64,000 nt of DNA from Actinomyces lilanjuaniae (lineage in GTDB: Bacteria; Actinomycetota; Actinomycetes; Actinomycetales; Actinomycetaceae). Made by a program: the position numbers and the translations under genes. Where the stretch lies: NCBI RefSeq assembly GCF_003606385.1, contig NZ_CP032514.1:2790001-2854000 (forward strand), in the 5' to 3' direction. Each line of letters begins with the position of its first letter. The first letter of the stretch is position 1. Below the pieces are notes generated by a model. It was not told the origin of the DNA. It made no database searches and saw nothing but the letters and a program-made list of their open reading frames with translations. Shown one piece after another: positions 1-8,636 of the stretch.

Positions 1-629
1 TGGAGTCGGGCAAGCTGGGCAAGGTGTTCGAGATCGTCACGCACTACGACTACTGGCGCGAGGAGTTCGTTGAGCACGGGAGGACGGGCGTCTACGACCG
101 CCTCTCAGGTATCGTGTACGGCCACTCCTGCCACTGCGTCGACCAGCTCATCGACTGGCTCGGCGTGCCCGACCGCTGGCACGCCGAGGCCCGCCAGCTC
201 TACGGACCAGGACGTCCCGACCTGTACTTCGACTTCGACCTCTACTACGACGACCTGGGGATCAAGGCGACCGCGGCAGCAAGCTACACGGCCGCTATCC
301 AGCGCCCGAGCTTTGAGGTGTACGGCGACCGCGGTACCTTCATCAAGGTGGAGAAAGACCAGCAGGAGCGCGACCTCAAGCACTTCTACCTTCCGGCCGG
401 CCACGACGACTTCGGCCTCGACACGCCCGAGCAGTGGGGCACGCTGCGCTACTACGACGACGACAGCCGCATGCACCAGGAGCGGGTGGAGACCGTGCGG
501 TCGTCCTACTCCATGTTCTACGACGCCCTGTACGAGACCGTGGCCCACGGCGCCCCGCCGCTGGTGCGGCCCGAGGAGACCCTGGCCCAGCTGCGGATCC
601 TTGAGGACGCGGTCAAGGACCTGAGGTAG
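1..629 (+). CDS. Gfo/Idh/MocA family oxidoreductase, C-terminal part (5' truncated by window)
   Basis: The reading frame is open from base 3 and runs to a TAG stop at 627-629, so the gene begins before the window. The visible part looks like the C-terminal alpha/beta domain of NAD(P)-dependent Gfo/Idh/MocA sugar and polyol dehydrogenases. A histidine/aspartate-rich stretch (GHSCHCVDQLIDWLG) sits where this family usually has its substrate-binding HxxD element, followed by beta-strand-rich sequence and a closing helix (EETLAQLRILEDAVKDL). The N-terminal Rossmann fold is outside the window, so cofactor and substrate cannot be judged. The gene downstream starts 183 bp later and need not be in the same operon. 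Confidence 0.8.
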   Translation, partial: ESGKLGKVFEIVTHYDYWREEFVEHGRTGVYDRLSGIVYGHSCHCVDQLIDWLGVPDRWHAEARQLYGPGRPDLYFDFDLYYDDLGIKATAAASYTAAIQRPSFEVYGDRGTFIKVEKDQQERDLKHFYLPAGHDDFGLDTPEQWGTLRYYDDDSRMHQERVETVRSSYSMFYDALYETVAHGAPPLVRPEETLAQLRILEDAVKDLR

Positions 630-812
630 GCGGCGGCCCCGGACCTGGCTGCAAGAAGCCTGAGGACCAGGCCCGCCCGGCATCACAGTGGCGCATCGCA
701 CCTGTGCGGGCACCTTGCAGAATGCCCCGGTGCCGTCGTTCCTCCGGGTACGTGACCACCGCCTCCACGCGCACCGCGCACCCACCCGTCCCACATCGCA
801 GGAAGGACACCT

Positions 813-1097
813 ATGATCCACGTCATCGCCACCTTTGCGGTCAGTTCCGACCAGGTCGACAGGTTCATCGAGACGGCTCAGCCCCTCGTGTCAGCCTCGC
901 GCGCCGAGAACGGCAACATCTCCTACGAGCTGCTGCGCTCGCGTGAGGAGCCCACCCGCCTGACCTTCCTGGAGACCTGGAGGGACGACGCCGCGCTCCA
1001 GGCACACAGCGCCTCGCAGCACTTCACCACGATCATCTCCCGCCTGCTGCTGCTTGCCGAGGGGGAGCCCTCGATCGTCCAGTACGTAGCAGCCTGA
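813..1097 (+). CDS. antibiotic biosynthesis monooxygenase (ABM) domain protein, putative quinol monooxygenase
   Basis: A 94-residue protein of typical ABM/YgiN length. It starts MIHVIATFAV and carries the family pattern of an N-terminal strand, a helix with F-I-x-x-A-x-P-L, the segment NGNISYELLRSREEP, and a second strand/helix pair ending in F-L-E-T-W (residues about 50-54). These small ferredoxin-like dimers often act as cofactor-free monooxygenases on quinols or polyketides; the substrate here cannot be told. The ATG at 813 is preceded by a good ribosome site (AGGAAGGA, about 798-807). No operon partner is obvious. Confidence 0.85.
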   Translation: MIHVIATFAVSSDQVDRFIETAQPLVSASRAENGNISYELLRSREEPTRLTFLETWRDDAALQAHSASQHFTTIISRLLLLAEGEPSIVQYVAA

Positions 1098-1243
1098 CGG
1101 ATGTATCAGGCAGCCGCCTGCTGCCAGTCAAGGCCCCGGGGCGACGGGGCGGGGACCTCGTCTTCACCGGGCCGAGCCAGGGCGACCTCGATACCCACTT
1201 CCGCGCCACCCCGGTCAGCGGCGCCAGCCCCGCTGCACGTTGC

Positions 1244-1273
1244 TGGCGACCTCCGCACCACACAGGTTATTCT
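1244..1273 (+). promoter_or_regulatory. possible promoter giving a near-leaderless DUF2218 transcript
   Basis: TATTCT at 1268-1273 fits a -10 element and lies only 6 bases before the ATG at 1280. A weak -35-like TGGCGA sits at 1244-1249 with an 18-base spacer. No Shine-Dalgarno sequence precedes the ATG, which fits a leaderless mRNA, common in actinobacteria. This is inference from spacing alone. Confidence 0.35.
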
Positions 1274-1279
1274 TCCCTT

Positions 1280-1696
1280 ATGAGTACTAGCCCACCACAC
1301 CACAGCACGGATCACCCTGTCCTCGACCACCACTCGACCGCCCGCGTCGCCACGAGCAGCCCGTCACGCTACGGGCGGCAGCTCGTGGACCACATGACCC
1401 GCAAGATCCAGGCCGAGTGGAACGACACCACGTCCACCGGACGGCTGGCCTTCGATCTCGACGGCCCGGTGACCGGTGTCGTCGACCTCACCTGCGAGGC
1501 TGACACCCTGGTCATGGCGCTGTCGGCCGCCAAGGACGAGCAGGAGCGTCTGGAGCAGGTGGTCGGCTCCCACCTGGCCCGTTTTGGCTATCGCGACGGC
1601 CTGGCTGTCTCCTGGACACGGCAGGACGGCTCAGCCGGGACCACTCAGGGCCCTCTGTCCGAGGAGGACGTGGAACGCCTGAGCCGCAGACGCTAG
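1280..1696 (+). CDS. DUF2218 domain-containing protein
   Basis: A 138-residue protein matching the DUF2218 pattern: an early SRYGRQLVDHMTRKI helix (residues about 29-43), a central small-domain strand with LVMALSAAKDEQERLEQVV, then SHLARFGYRDGLAVSWTR near residues 98-115. The family is small, cytosolic and widespread in actinobacteria. It has been linked by gene neighbourhood to siderophore genes, but no biochemical role is established and no siderophore genes are visible here. The N-terminal 25 residues are His/Ser/Pro-rich and look disordered. The gene converges on the transporter gene at 1849-3351. Confidence 0.75.
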   Translation: MSTSPPHHSTDHPVLDHHSTARVATSSPSRYGRQLVDHMTRKIQAEWNDTTSTGRLAFDLDGPVTGVVDLTCEADTLVMALSAAKDEQERLEQVVGSHLARFGYRDGLAVSWTRQDGSAGTTQGPLSEEDVERLSRRR

Positions 1697-1848
1697 GAGC
1701 ACGCTGCCCGCCAGACCAGGCAGGCCAGCGCCTCCGGCTGGACACAGGAGCGCGCCAGGCAAGCCAGCACCCCGCCGCAAGCAGGCTGAGCGGCTCCAGG
1801 CACGCTCTGACCCGCACGCCCGGCGTACAGCCTGCCCTCGGCCCAGCG

Positions 1849-3351
1849 TCACGCCCCGGCGCCACCGAGGGCGACCTGCCCGTCGGTGTCCCTGACCCGC
1901 AGCATGAGCAGCAGGCCCGCCAGCACGACCGCGACTACTCCCAGGACCCCCCAGTGGGTGGCACTCGCGCCCTCGACCGAGGCGCCCACCCCTAGGAACG
2001 CCCCGTACATCATGGGTGCCAGGAAGGACACCGCCCGCCCGGTGGTGGCGTAGAGCCCGAAGACCTCCCCCTCCCGGCCCGGCGGGATAAGCCGCGCCAG
2101 GAACGAGCGCGACGCCGACTGGGCCGGCCCCACGCAGCCGGACAGGACCAGTCCCAGCGCCCAGAAGACGCCGGCTCCCGCGTCGTGCAGGACGAAGACC
2201 AGGACCCCTGCTACCACCAGGACGGCAAGGCTGCCCAGGATGACCCGACGGGCTCCGACGGCGTCGTCCAGACGTCCGGCAGCAATTGTGGTCACCCCGG
2301 CCACCAGGTTCGCGGCGACGGCGAAGACGACAACGTCCCCGGCAGAGAAGCCGAAGGTCGCCTGGGCGATGACGCCGCCGTAGGTGAACACGCCCGCCAG
2401 CCCGTCACGGAACACGGCGGAGGCCAGGAGGAACCACAAGACCTCCGGGTGGTCATGGCGCAGACGCGCAAGGGTGCGCCACAGGCCCACGTAGGAGGCG
2501 ACCAGTGACTCACGGCGTCTGGGCACCTGCTCCTGCTGGTCGTCAGGTCCAGTCTCCATGGTGGCTGCCTGTCGCTCCTGACCCCGGCTGGCCTCCTCCT
2601 GGTTGGCCACGGCGACCCGAGCACGGCGGCGTCTGGCGCCCCGCCCGGACTGCGTCACCACGACCGGTAGGGCGAACACTCCAAACCACAGGGCCGACAG
2701 CAGCACCGACACCCGGACGTCCAGGCCGTCCTCGCCAGTGACGCCGAACCACCCCACCTGCGGCTGTATGAAGCCGACGTAGACGATGAGCAGCAGGACG
2801 ATGCCCCCGATATAGCCCATGCCCCACCCCAGGCCGGAGACGGCCCCGATCCTGTCCCTGGTAGCCAGGTGACCCAGCATGCCGTTGTAGTTGACGGTGG
2901 CCAGCTCAAAGAAGACGTTGCCCACCCCCAGCAGGACGATCCCCAGCCACAGGTAGCCCGGCCGGGGCAGAACCAGGAACATCGCCGCGGACACAGCCAC
3001 CACGACAGCCGTGTAGGCAGCCAGCCAGAACACGGTGCGTCCGGCCCGGTCCGCGCGCTGGCCGGTGACCGGTGCCAGGAGTGCGATGCACACGCCCGCC
3101 ACAGCCAGCCCGGTACTGAGCGCGGACTGGGTGGAGGCCTCGGGACCAAAGGCCTCGCTGGTGAGGTAGACGGTGAAGACAAAGGTCGTGATGACGGCGT
3201 TGAAAGCCGCCGACCCCCAGTCCCACAGCCCCCAGGCGAGGACGGGCCAGGTCAGCAGCGACGAGCGGCGCGGGGAGGAGGCCCAGGGGCAGGCACGCGG
3301 CGCGCCTGCGTCTGCCGGGAGTCGTGAGGAGGGCGGGGCAGGCTTTGTCAT
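1849..3351 (-). CDS. MFS transporter, Atg22/UMF1-like
   Basis: A 500-residue integral membrane protein with about 12 predicted hydrophobic segments. The first helix region (LAWGLWDWGSAAFNAVITTF) and the later segment with Y-N-G-M-L followed by GAVSGLGWGMGYIGGIVLL are characteristic of the Atg22/UMF1 branch of the major facilitator superfamily. A cytoplasmic loop in the middle (about residues 245-300) is Arg/Gln/Glu-rich. The frame stays open upstream to 3813 but that part overlaps ispD; the ATG at 3351 (MTKPAPPSSRLPAD) lies 10 bases after the ispD stop and is the sensible start. The substrate is unknown; UMF1 relatives have been proposed as effluxers. Probably co-transcribed with carD-ispD. 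Confidence 0.85.
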   Translation of the reverse strand: MTKPAPPSSRLPADAGAPRACPWASSPRRSSLLTWPVLAWGLWDWGSAAFNAVITTFVFTVYLTSEAFGPEASTQSALSTGLAVAGVCIALLAPVTGQRADRAGRTVFWLAAYTAVVVAVSAAMFLVLPRPGYLWLGIVLLGVGNVFFELATVNYNGMLGHLATRDRIGAVSGLGWGMGYIGGIVLLLIVYVGFIQPQVGWFGVTGEDGLDVRVSVLLSALWFGVFALPVVVTQSGRGARRRRARVAVANQEEASRGQERQAATMETGPDDQQEQVPRRRESLVASYVGLWRTLARLRHDHPEVLWFLLASAVFRDGLAGVFTYGGVIAQATFGFSAGDVVVFAVAANLVAGVTTIAAGRLDDAVGARRVILGSLAVLVVAGVLVFVLHDAGAGVFWALGLVLSGCVGPAQSASRSFLARLIPPGREGEVFGLYATTGRAVSFLAPMMYGAFLGVGASVEGASATHWGVLGVVAVVLAGLLLMLRVRDTDGQVALGGAGA

Positions 3352-3361
3352 GGTAGGAACA

Positions 3362-4258
3362 CTACTGCTCCCCGGACGAGGGCGGGCGCGTACGGGAATC
3401 CTCGTCGCGCAGGACAGCCTCAGCCAGGGCCAGGTCCAGGGGCGTGGTGATCTTGAAGGCCTGCTCATGCCCGGCCACGACGACGACCCGCCCGCCCTGG
3501 GCCTCGACCAGCCCGGCATCGTCCGAGGCCGCCAGGGCCTCGTCCACCTCTCTGGCGGCGCCGGCCCGGTGGGCCGACACCAGGACACCGGCTGAGAAGC
3601 CCTGCGGGGTCTGCACGGCGCGCAGCCGCGCACGCTCGGGCGTGCCGACGACGGCCTCGGCCCAGGGCCCGGGCGGCTCCTCACCTCCCGACTCCAGGCA
3701 CCCAGGACGGTCCGGCACCGCCGACAGGTACGCCGGCCCGGGCTGGGCCGCGACGAGCCCGGGGGCCACCTCCTTGACCGTGTCGGCAACGGCCAGGGCG
3801 GGGACCACCGCACCGTGGCCCGCGCGCACCGCAGCCACGACCCGACGCGTCACCTCCGGCGGGGTCAGCGCCCGGGCCGCGTCGTGAACCAGCACCACCT
3901 CGGCACCCGGCATCCTGTCCAGCGCAGCCTCCAGACCCAGACGGACCGAGGCCTGCCGAGAGACGGGCGAGCCCGCCACGACCTCGACAGCCTCGGCCGC
4001 CACCGCGTCTACCTCGACGCGGAAGCGGTCCAGCTCTGCGGCTGGCGCGGTCACTACGACATGGTCCACCACACCGGAGTCAACAAGCCCCTGGGCAGCA
4101 CGACGTAGCAGGGACAGCCCTCCCACCCTCACCAAGGCCTTGGGGCCTCCCGCCCCCAGCCGACGGCCTGAGCCGGCTGCGGTCAAGACAGCCACCACGC
4201 CCTGCGCGGGAGGGGCAAGTGACATGGCAGGAGAGCTGGAAGGGCGGGTGGGGCTCAC
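3362..4258 (-). CDS. ispD: 2-C-methyl-D-erythritol 4-phosphate cytidylyltransferase
   Basis: IspD couples MEP to CTP, giving CDP-ME in the non-mevalonate isoprenoid pathway. The nucleotide-binding signature LTAAGSGRRLGAGGPKAL lies at residues 25-42, the VLVHDAARALTPPE motif in the middle, and the closing FKITTPLDLALAEAVL segment near the C-terminus; all are family hallmarks. The length (298) exceeds the usual ~230, owing to inserts around GEEPPGPWAEA and a Pro-rich N-terminus. GTG at 4258 gives this length, but ATG at 4225 (MSLAPPAQ) is an equally plausible start; neither has a clear ribosome site. It follows carD by 39 bases. The usual partner ispF is not next to it. Confidence 0.93.
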   Translation of the reverse strand: MSPTRPSSSPAMSLAPPAQGVVAVLTAAGSGRRLGAGGPKALVRVGGLSLLRRAAQGLVDSGVVDHVVVTAPAAELDRFRVEVDAVAAEAVEVVAGSPVSRQASVRLGLEAALDRMPGAEVVLVHDAARALTPPEVTRRVVAAVRAGHGAVVPALAVADTVKEVAPGLVAAQPGPAYLSAVPDRPGCLESGGEEPPGPWAEAVVGTPERARLRAVQTPQGFSAGVLVSAHRAGAAREVDEALAASDDAGLVEAQGGRVVVVAGHEQAFKITTPLDLALAEAVLRDEDSRTRPPSSGEQ

Positions 4259-4297
4259 ACAGGGGACAGTAGCGTGGAACCGTCGTGCCCGCCGAGA

Positions 4298-4780
4298 TCA
4301 GGATGCCAGCGCCTCGTCCAGCCGGGACTCGGCAACCTCCTCCGGGGTCTTCTGGGCCAGAGCCAGCTCAGAGACCAGGATCTGCCTGGCCTTGGCGAGC
4401 ATCCGCTTCTCTCCGGCAGACAGTCCCCGGTCCGTGTCGCGGCGGGACAGGTCACGAACCACCTCAGCCACCTTGATGACGTCACCGGAGGCGATCTTCT
4501 CCTGGTTGGCCTTGAAACGCCGCGACCAGTTGGTGGGTTCCTCTGTCAGCGGGGCCCGCAGAACGTCAAAAACTCTCTCCAGACCGGTCTCATCGACGAC
4601 GTCACGAACCCCGATCAGCTCGACGCTCTCCGCAGGGACAAGAATTGTCAGATCCCCCTGAGCCACCTCAAGCTGCAGGTAGGTCTTGGACTCTCCCCGC
4701 ACTTTGCGCTGTCGAATATCAATAATCCGAGCTGCGCCGTGGTGGGGGTAGACAACGGTCTCGCCGATCTCAAAGGTCAT
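4298..4780 (-). CDS. carD: CarD family transcriptional regulator
   Basis: CarD binds the RNA polymerase beta subunit and stabilises open promoter complexes. This 160-residue protein begins with the RNAP-interacting Tudor-like domain ([15 protein letters not shown], residues 5-19; [24 protein letters not shown]). It ends with the helical DNA-binding domain, including [13 protein letters not shown], the [13 protein letters not shown] helix, and [16 protein letters not shown]. Length matches mycobacterial CarD (162). The ATG has a GGAGAGTC ribosome site about 7 bases upstream. The carD-ispD order is classic for actinobacteria. Confidence 0.96.
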   Translation of the reverse strand: MTFEIGETVVYPHHGAARIIDIRQRKVRGESKTYLQLEVAQGDLTILVPAESVELIGVRDVVDETGLERVFDVLRAPLTEEPTNWSRRFKANQEKIASGDVIKVAEVVRDLSRRDTDRGLSAGEKRMLAKARQILVSELALAQKTPEEVAESRLDEALAS

Positions 4781-4891
4781 AGGGATGACTCTCCAGGTTG
4801 TTTGTGGAGCCCTAGTTTATCAGGGAACTCTGCCGTAACGTCGGGGACGTATCTCACAGGAGTCCTACCCTCCCGCGCCGCAACACAGAGG

Positions 4892-5611
4892 TCAGGTACC
4901 AGGGGCGGGGACAAGCCGGTAGCCCAGGCCGCGCACAGTGACCAGCATCGTGGGACGAGAGGGGTCCGCCTCGATCTTGGCACGCAGCCGCTTGACGTGG
5001 ACGTCGAGAGTCCTGGTGTCACCTACGTAGTCAGTACCCCATACCTCGTCGATAATCTGGCGGCGGGTGAGAACCCGGTCCTGGTGACGCAGGAACAGCT
5101 CCAAGAGCTCGAACTCACGCAGCGGCATCGCTACCACCTCTGCGTCAACCCGCACCTCGTGACGCCCCAGGTCCATGACGACGCGTCCCGCCTCCAGCAC
5201 CAGCCCTTCCTCCTGCCGCAGGCTGGCCACCCGGCTGCGTCGTAGCACCGCGTTGACCCGGGCAGCCAGCTCCCGGTAGGAGTAAGGCTTGGTGACGTAG
5301 TCGTCGGCACCCAATTCCAGCCCCACGATCTTGTCCACCTCGGAGTCCTTGGCGCTGAGCACGATGATGGGCACTGCGGAGCCGCGCCGGATCCGGCGGC
5401 AGACCTCGGTCCCGCTCAGGCGTGGCAGCATCAGGTCCAGCAGGACCAGGTCTATCGGCCCGCAGCCACCGGGGGCGGAGGCGGCCTCAAAGATCTCCAC
5501 CGCAGCGACCCCGTCCACGGCCTGGACCACCTCAAACCCGTCGCGCCTCAGACTTAGCGTCAGCGGCTCACGAAAGTTCTCCTCGTCCTCAACCAGGAGG
5601 ATACGCGTCAC
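4892..5611 (-). CDS. regX3: OmpR/PhoB-family response regulator, RegX3-like
   Basis: A 239-residue two-domain regulator. The receiver domain has acidic VEDEE at residues 7-11, phospho-acceptor Asp59 in LVLLDLMLP, and Lys108 in DYVTKPYSY. The winged-helix output domain ends with TLDVHVKRLRAKIEADP and TVRGLGYRL. The start is GTG at 5611, one base after the TGA of the kinase gene, with GGGAGGGCA upstream; the frame stays open further but only through kinase sequence. The order kinase-regulator beside phoU and gpm mirrors senX3-regX3, the actinobacterial phosphate-starvation system. A small insert (APGGCGP, residues 46-52) precedes the acceptor strand. Confidence 0.9.
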   Translation of the reverse strand: MTRILLVEDEENFREPLTLSLRRDGFEVVQAVDGVAAVEIFEAASAPGGCGPIDLVLLDLMLPRLSGTEVCRRIRRGSAVPIIVLSAKDSEVDKIVGLELGADDYVTKPYSYRELAARVNAVLRRSRVASLRQEEGLVLEAGRVVMDLGRHEVRVDAEVVAMPLREFELLELFLRHQDRVLTRRQIIDEVWGTDYVGDTRTLDVHVKRLRAKIEADPSRPTMLVTVRGLGYRLVPAPGT

Positions 5612-5612
5612 G

Positions 5613-6806
5613 TCACTGCCCTCCCGCTGCCGGCCCCTGGAGCAGCCCAGTCTCCCGCCCGCGCAGTCGGGGCAGGACCAGGGTGAAGGTCGAGCCCCGC
5701 CCCGGGGCGGACCACACCTCGACAGCACCTCCGTGGTCGGCAGCGACGTGCTTGACGATGCTCAGCCCCAGCCCCGTGCCGCCAGTGGAGCGCGAACGTG
5801 CCCTGTCCACCCGGTAGAACCGCTCGAAGACCCGGTCCTGCTCGTCCTTGCTGATCCCGACGCCCTGGTCCACGACCGCGACGCGCACCAGGCCGTCGTC
5901 ACGCTCGTCCAGGGAGGTGCCCACAGCCACCCGGCTACGGGGGCCGGAGTAACGCACCGCGTTGTCCAGGAGGTTGCGTACAGCCGTGGTGATAAGAGCG
6001 GCGTCGCCACGGACCCGCAGTCCCGGCACACCCCCGGAGACCAGCTCGACCTGGCAGGCCTCCGCCTCCACCCTGACACGGTCCAGAGCCTCGGCGACCA
6101 CCTCGTCGAGGTCGACCTCCTCGGGCTCCTCCAGGGCGTCACCCTCCTGGAGCCGCGTCAGCTCGATAATCTCGTGGACAAGCACCTCCAGGCGACGCGC
6201 CTCCTTGCGTATGCGCCCCGCGTAGTCGCTCACGAAACCCGGATCCAGGGCAGGGTCACGAGCGCCTTCCTCCACGGTCTCGGCCAGCAGCGCTATCGCA
6301 CCGACAGGAGTCTTGAGCTCGTGGGAGACGTTGGCGACAAAGTCCCGGCGCATCTCCTCCACCCTCCGTGCTGCTGTACGGTCCTCCGCAAGGACGAGCA
6401 CGCGCCCCTGCCCCAGCCCAGCCACCCGCACCTGGAGGTAGAACTGCCCCGCACCGCTGACGGGCCCCCGAGCCACCGTCACGGGAGCCTCCTGAGGCAA
6501 TCCCGTGGCCCGCACCGCTGCCACCATCGCGGCCACGGCAGGCTCGGCCACAGCGTCGTCGCGCACGATGTTGTAGGTGTAGGCGCTGGCTGAGGCTCGC
6601 AGGACCTCGTCGTCCTCGTCCAGGACGACGACAGTGGAGCTCAGGGCCGCCAGGACGGAGACGACCGTATCGGTCCCGGCCAGTCCTCCCGGCTGCGGGG
6701 AGGACTGGCCGCGCCTCCTGCCGCGCGCCCCGCCCACGGCCAGGACAGCGACCACCCCTGCTGCCGCCCCAACGACAGCAGCGATGAGCAACCAGACAGC
6801 TTCCAC
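5613..6806 (-). CDS. senX3: sensor histidine kinase, SenX3-like
   Basis: A 397-residue kinase. A single N-terminal membrane segment (LLIAAVVGAAAGVVAVLAV, about residues 6-24) is followed by a PAS-like region (TVVVLDEDDEVLRASASA), then the HisKA box VANVSHELKTPVGA with His162. The HATPase domain has N (NLLDNAVRYS), G1 (VDQGVGISKDEQDRVFERFYRVD) and G2 (STGGTGLGLSIVKHVAADHGG) boxes. This matches SenX3 (about 410 residues). I choose GTG at 6806: an ATG-frame extension to 6896 would leave only 20 bases to the divergent phoU start. The 110-bp divergent gap holds 11-bp direct repeats that may bind its partner regulator. Confidence 0.9.
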   Translation of the reverse strand: MEAVWLLIAAVVGAAAGVVAVLAVGGARGRRRGQSSPQPGGLAGTDTVVSVLAALSSTVVVLDEDDEVLRASASAYTYNIVRDDAVAEPAVAAMVAAVRATGLPQEAPVTVARGPVSGAGQFYLQVRVAGLGQGRVLVLAEDRTAARRVEEMRRDFVANVSHELKTPVGAIALLAETVEEGARDPALDPGFVSDYAGRIRKEARRLEVLVHEIIELTRLQEGDALEEPEEVDLDEVVAEALDRVRVEAEACQVELVSGGVPGLRVRGDAALITTAVRNLLDNAVRYSGPRSRVAVGTSLDERDDGLVRVAVVDQGVGISKDEQDRVFERFYRVDRARSRSTGGTGLGLSIVKHVAADHGGAVEVWSAPGRGSTFTLVLPRLRGRETGLLQGPAAGGQ

Positions 6807-6861
6807 GTCCTCTAGGTTAGAAGCCGAGGCCGTCCTCGCAGGCCTCCCACGCCCCCTACGA

Positions 6862-6905
6862 GGCTGAGGAACAGCAAAGGAACAGCCGAGGAACAATCAA
6901 GGACA
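6862..6905 (+). promoter_or_regulatory. tandem 11-bp direct repeats, PHO-box-like
   Basis: Units at 6862-6872 (GGCTGAGGAAC), 6873-6883 (AGCAAAGGAAC) and 6884-6894 (AGCCGAGGAAC) share AGGAAC in the same register, with a weaker fourth unit at 6895-6905 (AATCAAGGACA). On the other strand the unit reads GTTCCTnnGCT. Head-to-tail 11-bp repeats are the layout of PhoP/RegX3-type binding sites (PHO boxes, which begin GTTC). They lie between senX3 and phoU, so control of one or both by RegX3 is a direct inference. Confidence 0.65.
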
Positions 6906-6916
6906 AGGAGCATGTC

Positions 6917-7603
6917 GTGCGTGAGATCTTCCACCAGGAGCTCAGCCAGCTGGGCGCTGACCTTGAGTCCATGGCGCACCAGGTCGCCACCGCTGTCGAG
7001 CGCGCCGCGGAGTCCCTGCGTCACGGCGACATCATTGTCGCCGAGCAGGTCATTGACGCCGACGAGCGCATCAACGACCTCCAGCGTGACATCGACGACC
7101 TGTGCGTCATGCTGCTGGCCCGCCAGCAACCGGTTGCCGGCGACCTCCGCCACGTCCTGTCCGCCCTGCGGGTAGCCCAGACCCTGGAGCGCCAGGGAGA
7201 CCTGGCCCGCCATGTCGCGGCAATCGCCCGGGGACGCTACCCCGAGCCCCCCGCCCCTGAGCCGGTCCTCGGCCTCCTCCTGCAGATGGCGGACCTGGCT
7301 GTCCGCGCGGGCAGGGACGTGGCCCGCCTGATCGAGACCAGGGACCTGGGCCTGGCCAAGACGATCGAGGCCGGGGACAGCAAGCTGGACGCCCTGCACC
7401 GCAGGTCCTTCCAGATGATCCTGGACCCAGCTCACGAACTGAGCCGCCAGCAGGTTATCGACGCGGTCCTGCTGGGCCGCTTCCTGGAGCGGTTCGGGGA
7501 CCACTCCACCTCCGTAGCCCGCCGAGTCGCCTACCTGGTCTCAGGGGCGTCGCTGCCGGAGACCCACGACAACGAGGACGCCGACGCCCTGCACCGGCGC
7601 TGA
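6917..7603 (+). CDS. phoU: phosphate signalling complex protein PhoU
   Basis: PhoU is an all-helical cytosolic protein that links the Pst phosphate transporter to the sensor kinase and dampens signalling when phosphate is plentiful. This 228-residue copy has the two tandem three-helix repeats: first around EQVIDADERINDLQRDIDD (about residues 44-62), second around TIEAGDSKLDALHRRSFQMI (about 148-167), with the conserved ERFGDHSTSVARRVAYL closing helix. GTG at 6917 is preceded by AAGGAG at 6905-6910, spaced 6 bases. It is divergent from senX3-regX3. No pst transporter genes are in the window. Confidence 0.95.
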   Translation: MREIFHQELSQLGADLESMAHQVATAVERAAESLRHGDIIVAEQVIDADERINDLQRDIDDLCVMLLARQQPVAGDLRHVLSALRVAQTLERQGDLARHVAAIARGRYPEPPAPEPVLGLLLQMADLAVRAGRDVARLIETRDLGLAKTIEAGDSKLDALHRRSFQMILDPAHELSRQQVIDAVLLGRFLERFGDHSTSVARRVAYLVSGASLPETHDNEDADALHRR

Positions 7604-7619
7604 CCCACCACCACACGCC

Positions 7620-7661
7620 ACGTGGGCCGTGCACCCGGCTGCAGGGGTGCACGGCCCACGT
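7620..7661. terminator. 17-bp perfect hairpin between convergent phoU and gpmA
   Basis: ACGTGGGCCGTGCACCC at 7620-7636 is fully complementary to 7645-7661, with an 8-base loop. It starts 16 bases after the phoU stop and lies between two convergent genes, so it can serve as a bidirectional terminator. No T-run follows on either strand, as is usual in high-GC actinobacteria. Confidence 0.8.
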
Positions 7662-7736
7662 CTCAGTCCCAGTAGGGTCCCAGACAGCCGGAGAAGCGAG
7701 CGGCGACAGCCTCAGCAGCCGCCGTCTCGCACCGAC

Positions 7737-8474
7737 TCACCTGCCCTGGTTAGCCACTGCGGCGATCTTGGCCTCGGCCTCAGGGTCAAGGTAGCGGCCA
7801 CCCTTGGTCAGTGGCCTGAGAGTCTCCTCGTCGAGCTCGTAGACGAGCGGGATACCGGTCGGAATGTTGACACCGGCAATGTCCTCGTCGGAGATCTCGT
7901 CAAGATGCTTGACGATTGCCCGCAGCGAGTTGCCGTGGGCGGCGATCATGACGGTCCTGCCCGTCCGGATCTCCGGGACGACCGTGCCCTCCCAGTAGGG
8001 CAGCAGACGCTCCAGCACGTCCTTCAGGCACTCCGTGGCAGGAATGGGCTCCCCGGCGTAACGGGGATCCGAGTCCTGGGAGAACTCCGAGCCTAACTCG
8101 ATCTCCGGGGGAGGGACGTCGTAGGAGCGACGCCAGAGCATGAACTGCTCCTCTCCGTACTCGTCCCGGATCTCCTTCTTGTTCTTACCCTGCAGGGCGC
8201 CGTAGTGACGTTCGTTGAGACGCCAGTGCCGCTCCACAGGAATCCAGTGGCGGTCCGCAGCATCCAGAGCCAGGTTAGCGGTCATGATGGCACGGCGCAG
8301 CACGGAGGTGAAGAGCTTCTCGGGCAGGACTCCCGCCTCCTTGAGAAGCTCGCCGCCGCGGACAGCCTCTGCACGCCCCTTGTCTGACAGCGGCACATCG
8401 ACCCAGCCGGTAAAGAGGTTCTTTGCGTTCCATTCGCTCTCGCCGTGGCGGAGCAGCACGAGGGTGTAAGCCAT
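7737..8474 (-). CDS. gpmA: 2,3-bisphosphoglycerate-dependent phosphoglycerate mutase
   Basis: Interconverts 3- and 2-phosphoglycerate in glycolysis. The 245-residue protein has the histidine phosphatase signature [11 protein letters not shown] with catalytic His10, the acid/base residue Glu88 in [14 protein letters not shown], and the second catalytic His180 in [16 protein letters not shown]. Length is standard for cofactor-dependent GpmA. Location next to senX3-regX3-phoU matches the mycobacterial gpm1 neighbourhood. Confidence 0.96.
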   Translation of the reverse strand: MAYTLVLLRHGESEWNAKNLFTGWVDVPLSDKGRAEAVRGGELLKEAGVLPEKLFTSVLRRAIMTANLALDAADRHWIPVERHWRLNERHYGALQGKNKKEIRDEYGEEQFMLWRRSYDVPPPEIELGSEFSQDSDPRYAGEPIPATECLKDVLERLLPYWEGTVVPEIRTGRTVMIAAHGNSLRAIVKHLDEISDEDIAGVNIPTGIPLVYELDEETLRPLTKGGRYLDPEAEAKIAAVANQGR

Positions 8475-8636
8475 AGGCCTATCCTGCCAGGCCGCGCTCC
8501 GCGACGCGAGACCCCAGAGGTCCCAGGGCGCCGAGGACCCGAGTCACAGGGCAGTACGCCCTGGCTACGGCACACGTCCACGACCTGGGCGTCAGCACAC
8601 GGGCTGCGCGGCCGACGCAGCCTCGCGCCGCGCCTC

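Noticed and set aside
3352..3813. N-terminal extension of the MFS transporter
   Set aside because: It overlaps ispD in another frame and has no transporter-like sequence; ATG 3351 follows the ispD stop.
6807..6896. Longer SenX3-like start at 6896
   Set aside because: It would leave 20 bases to the divergent phoU start and no room for promoters; the added residues have no kinase features.
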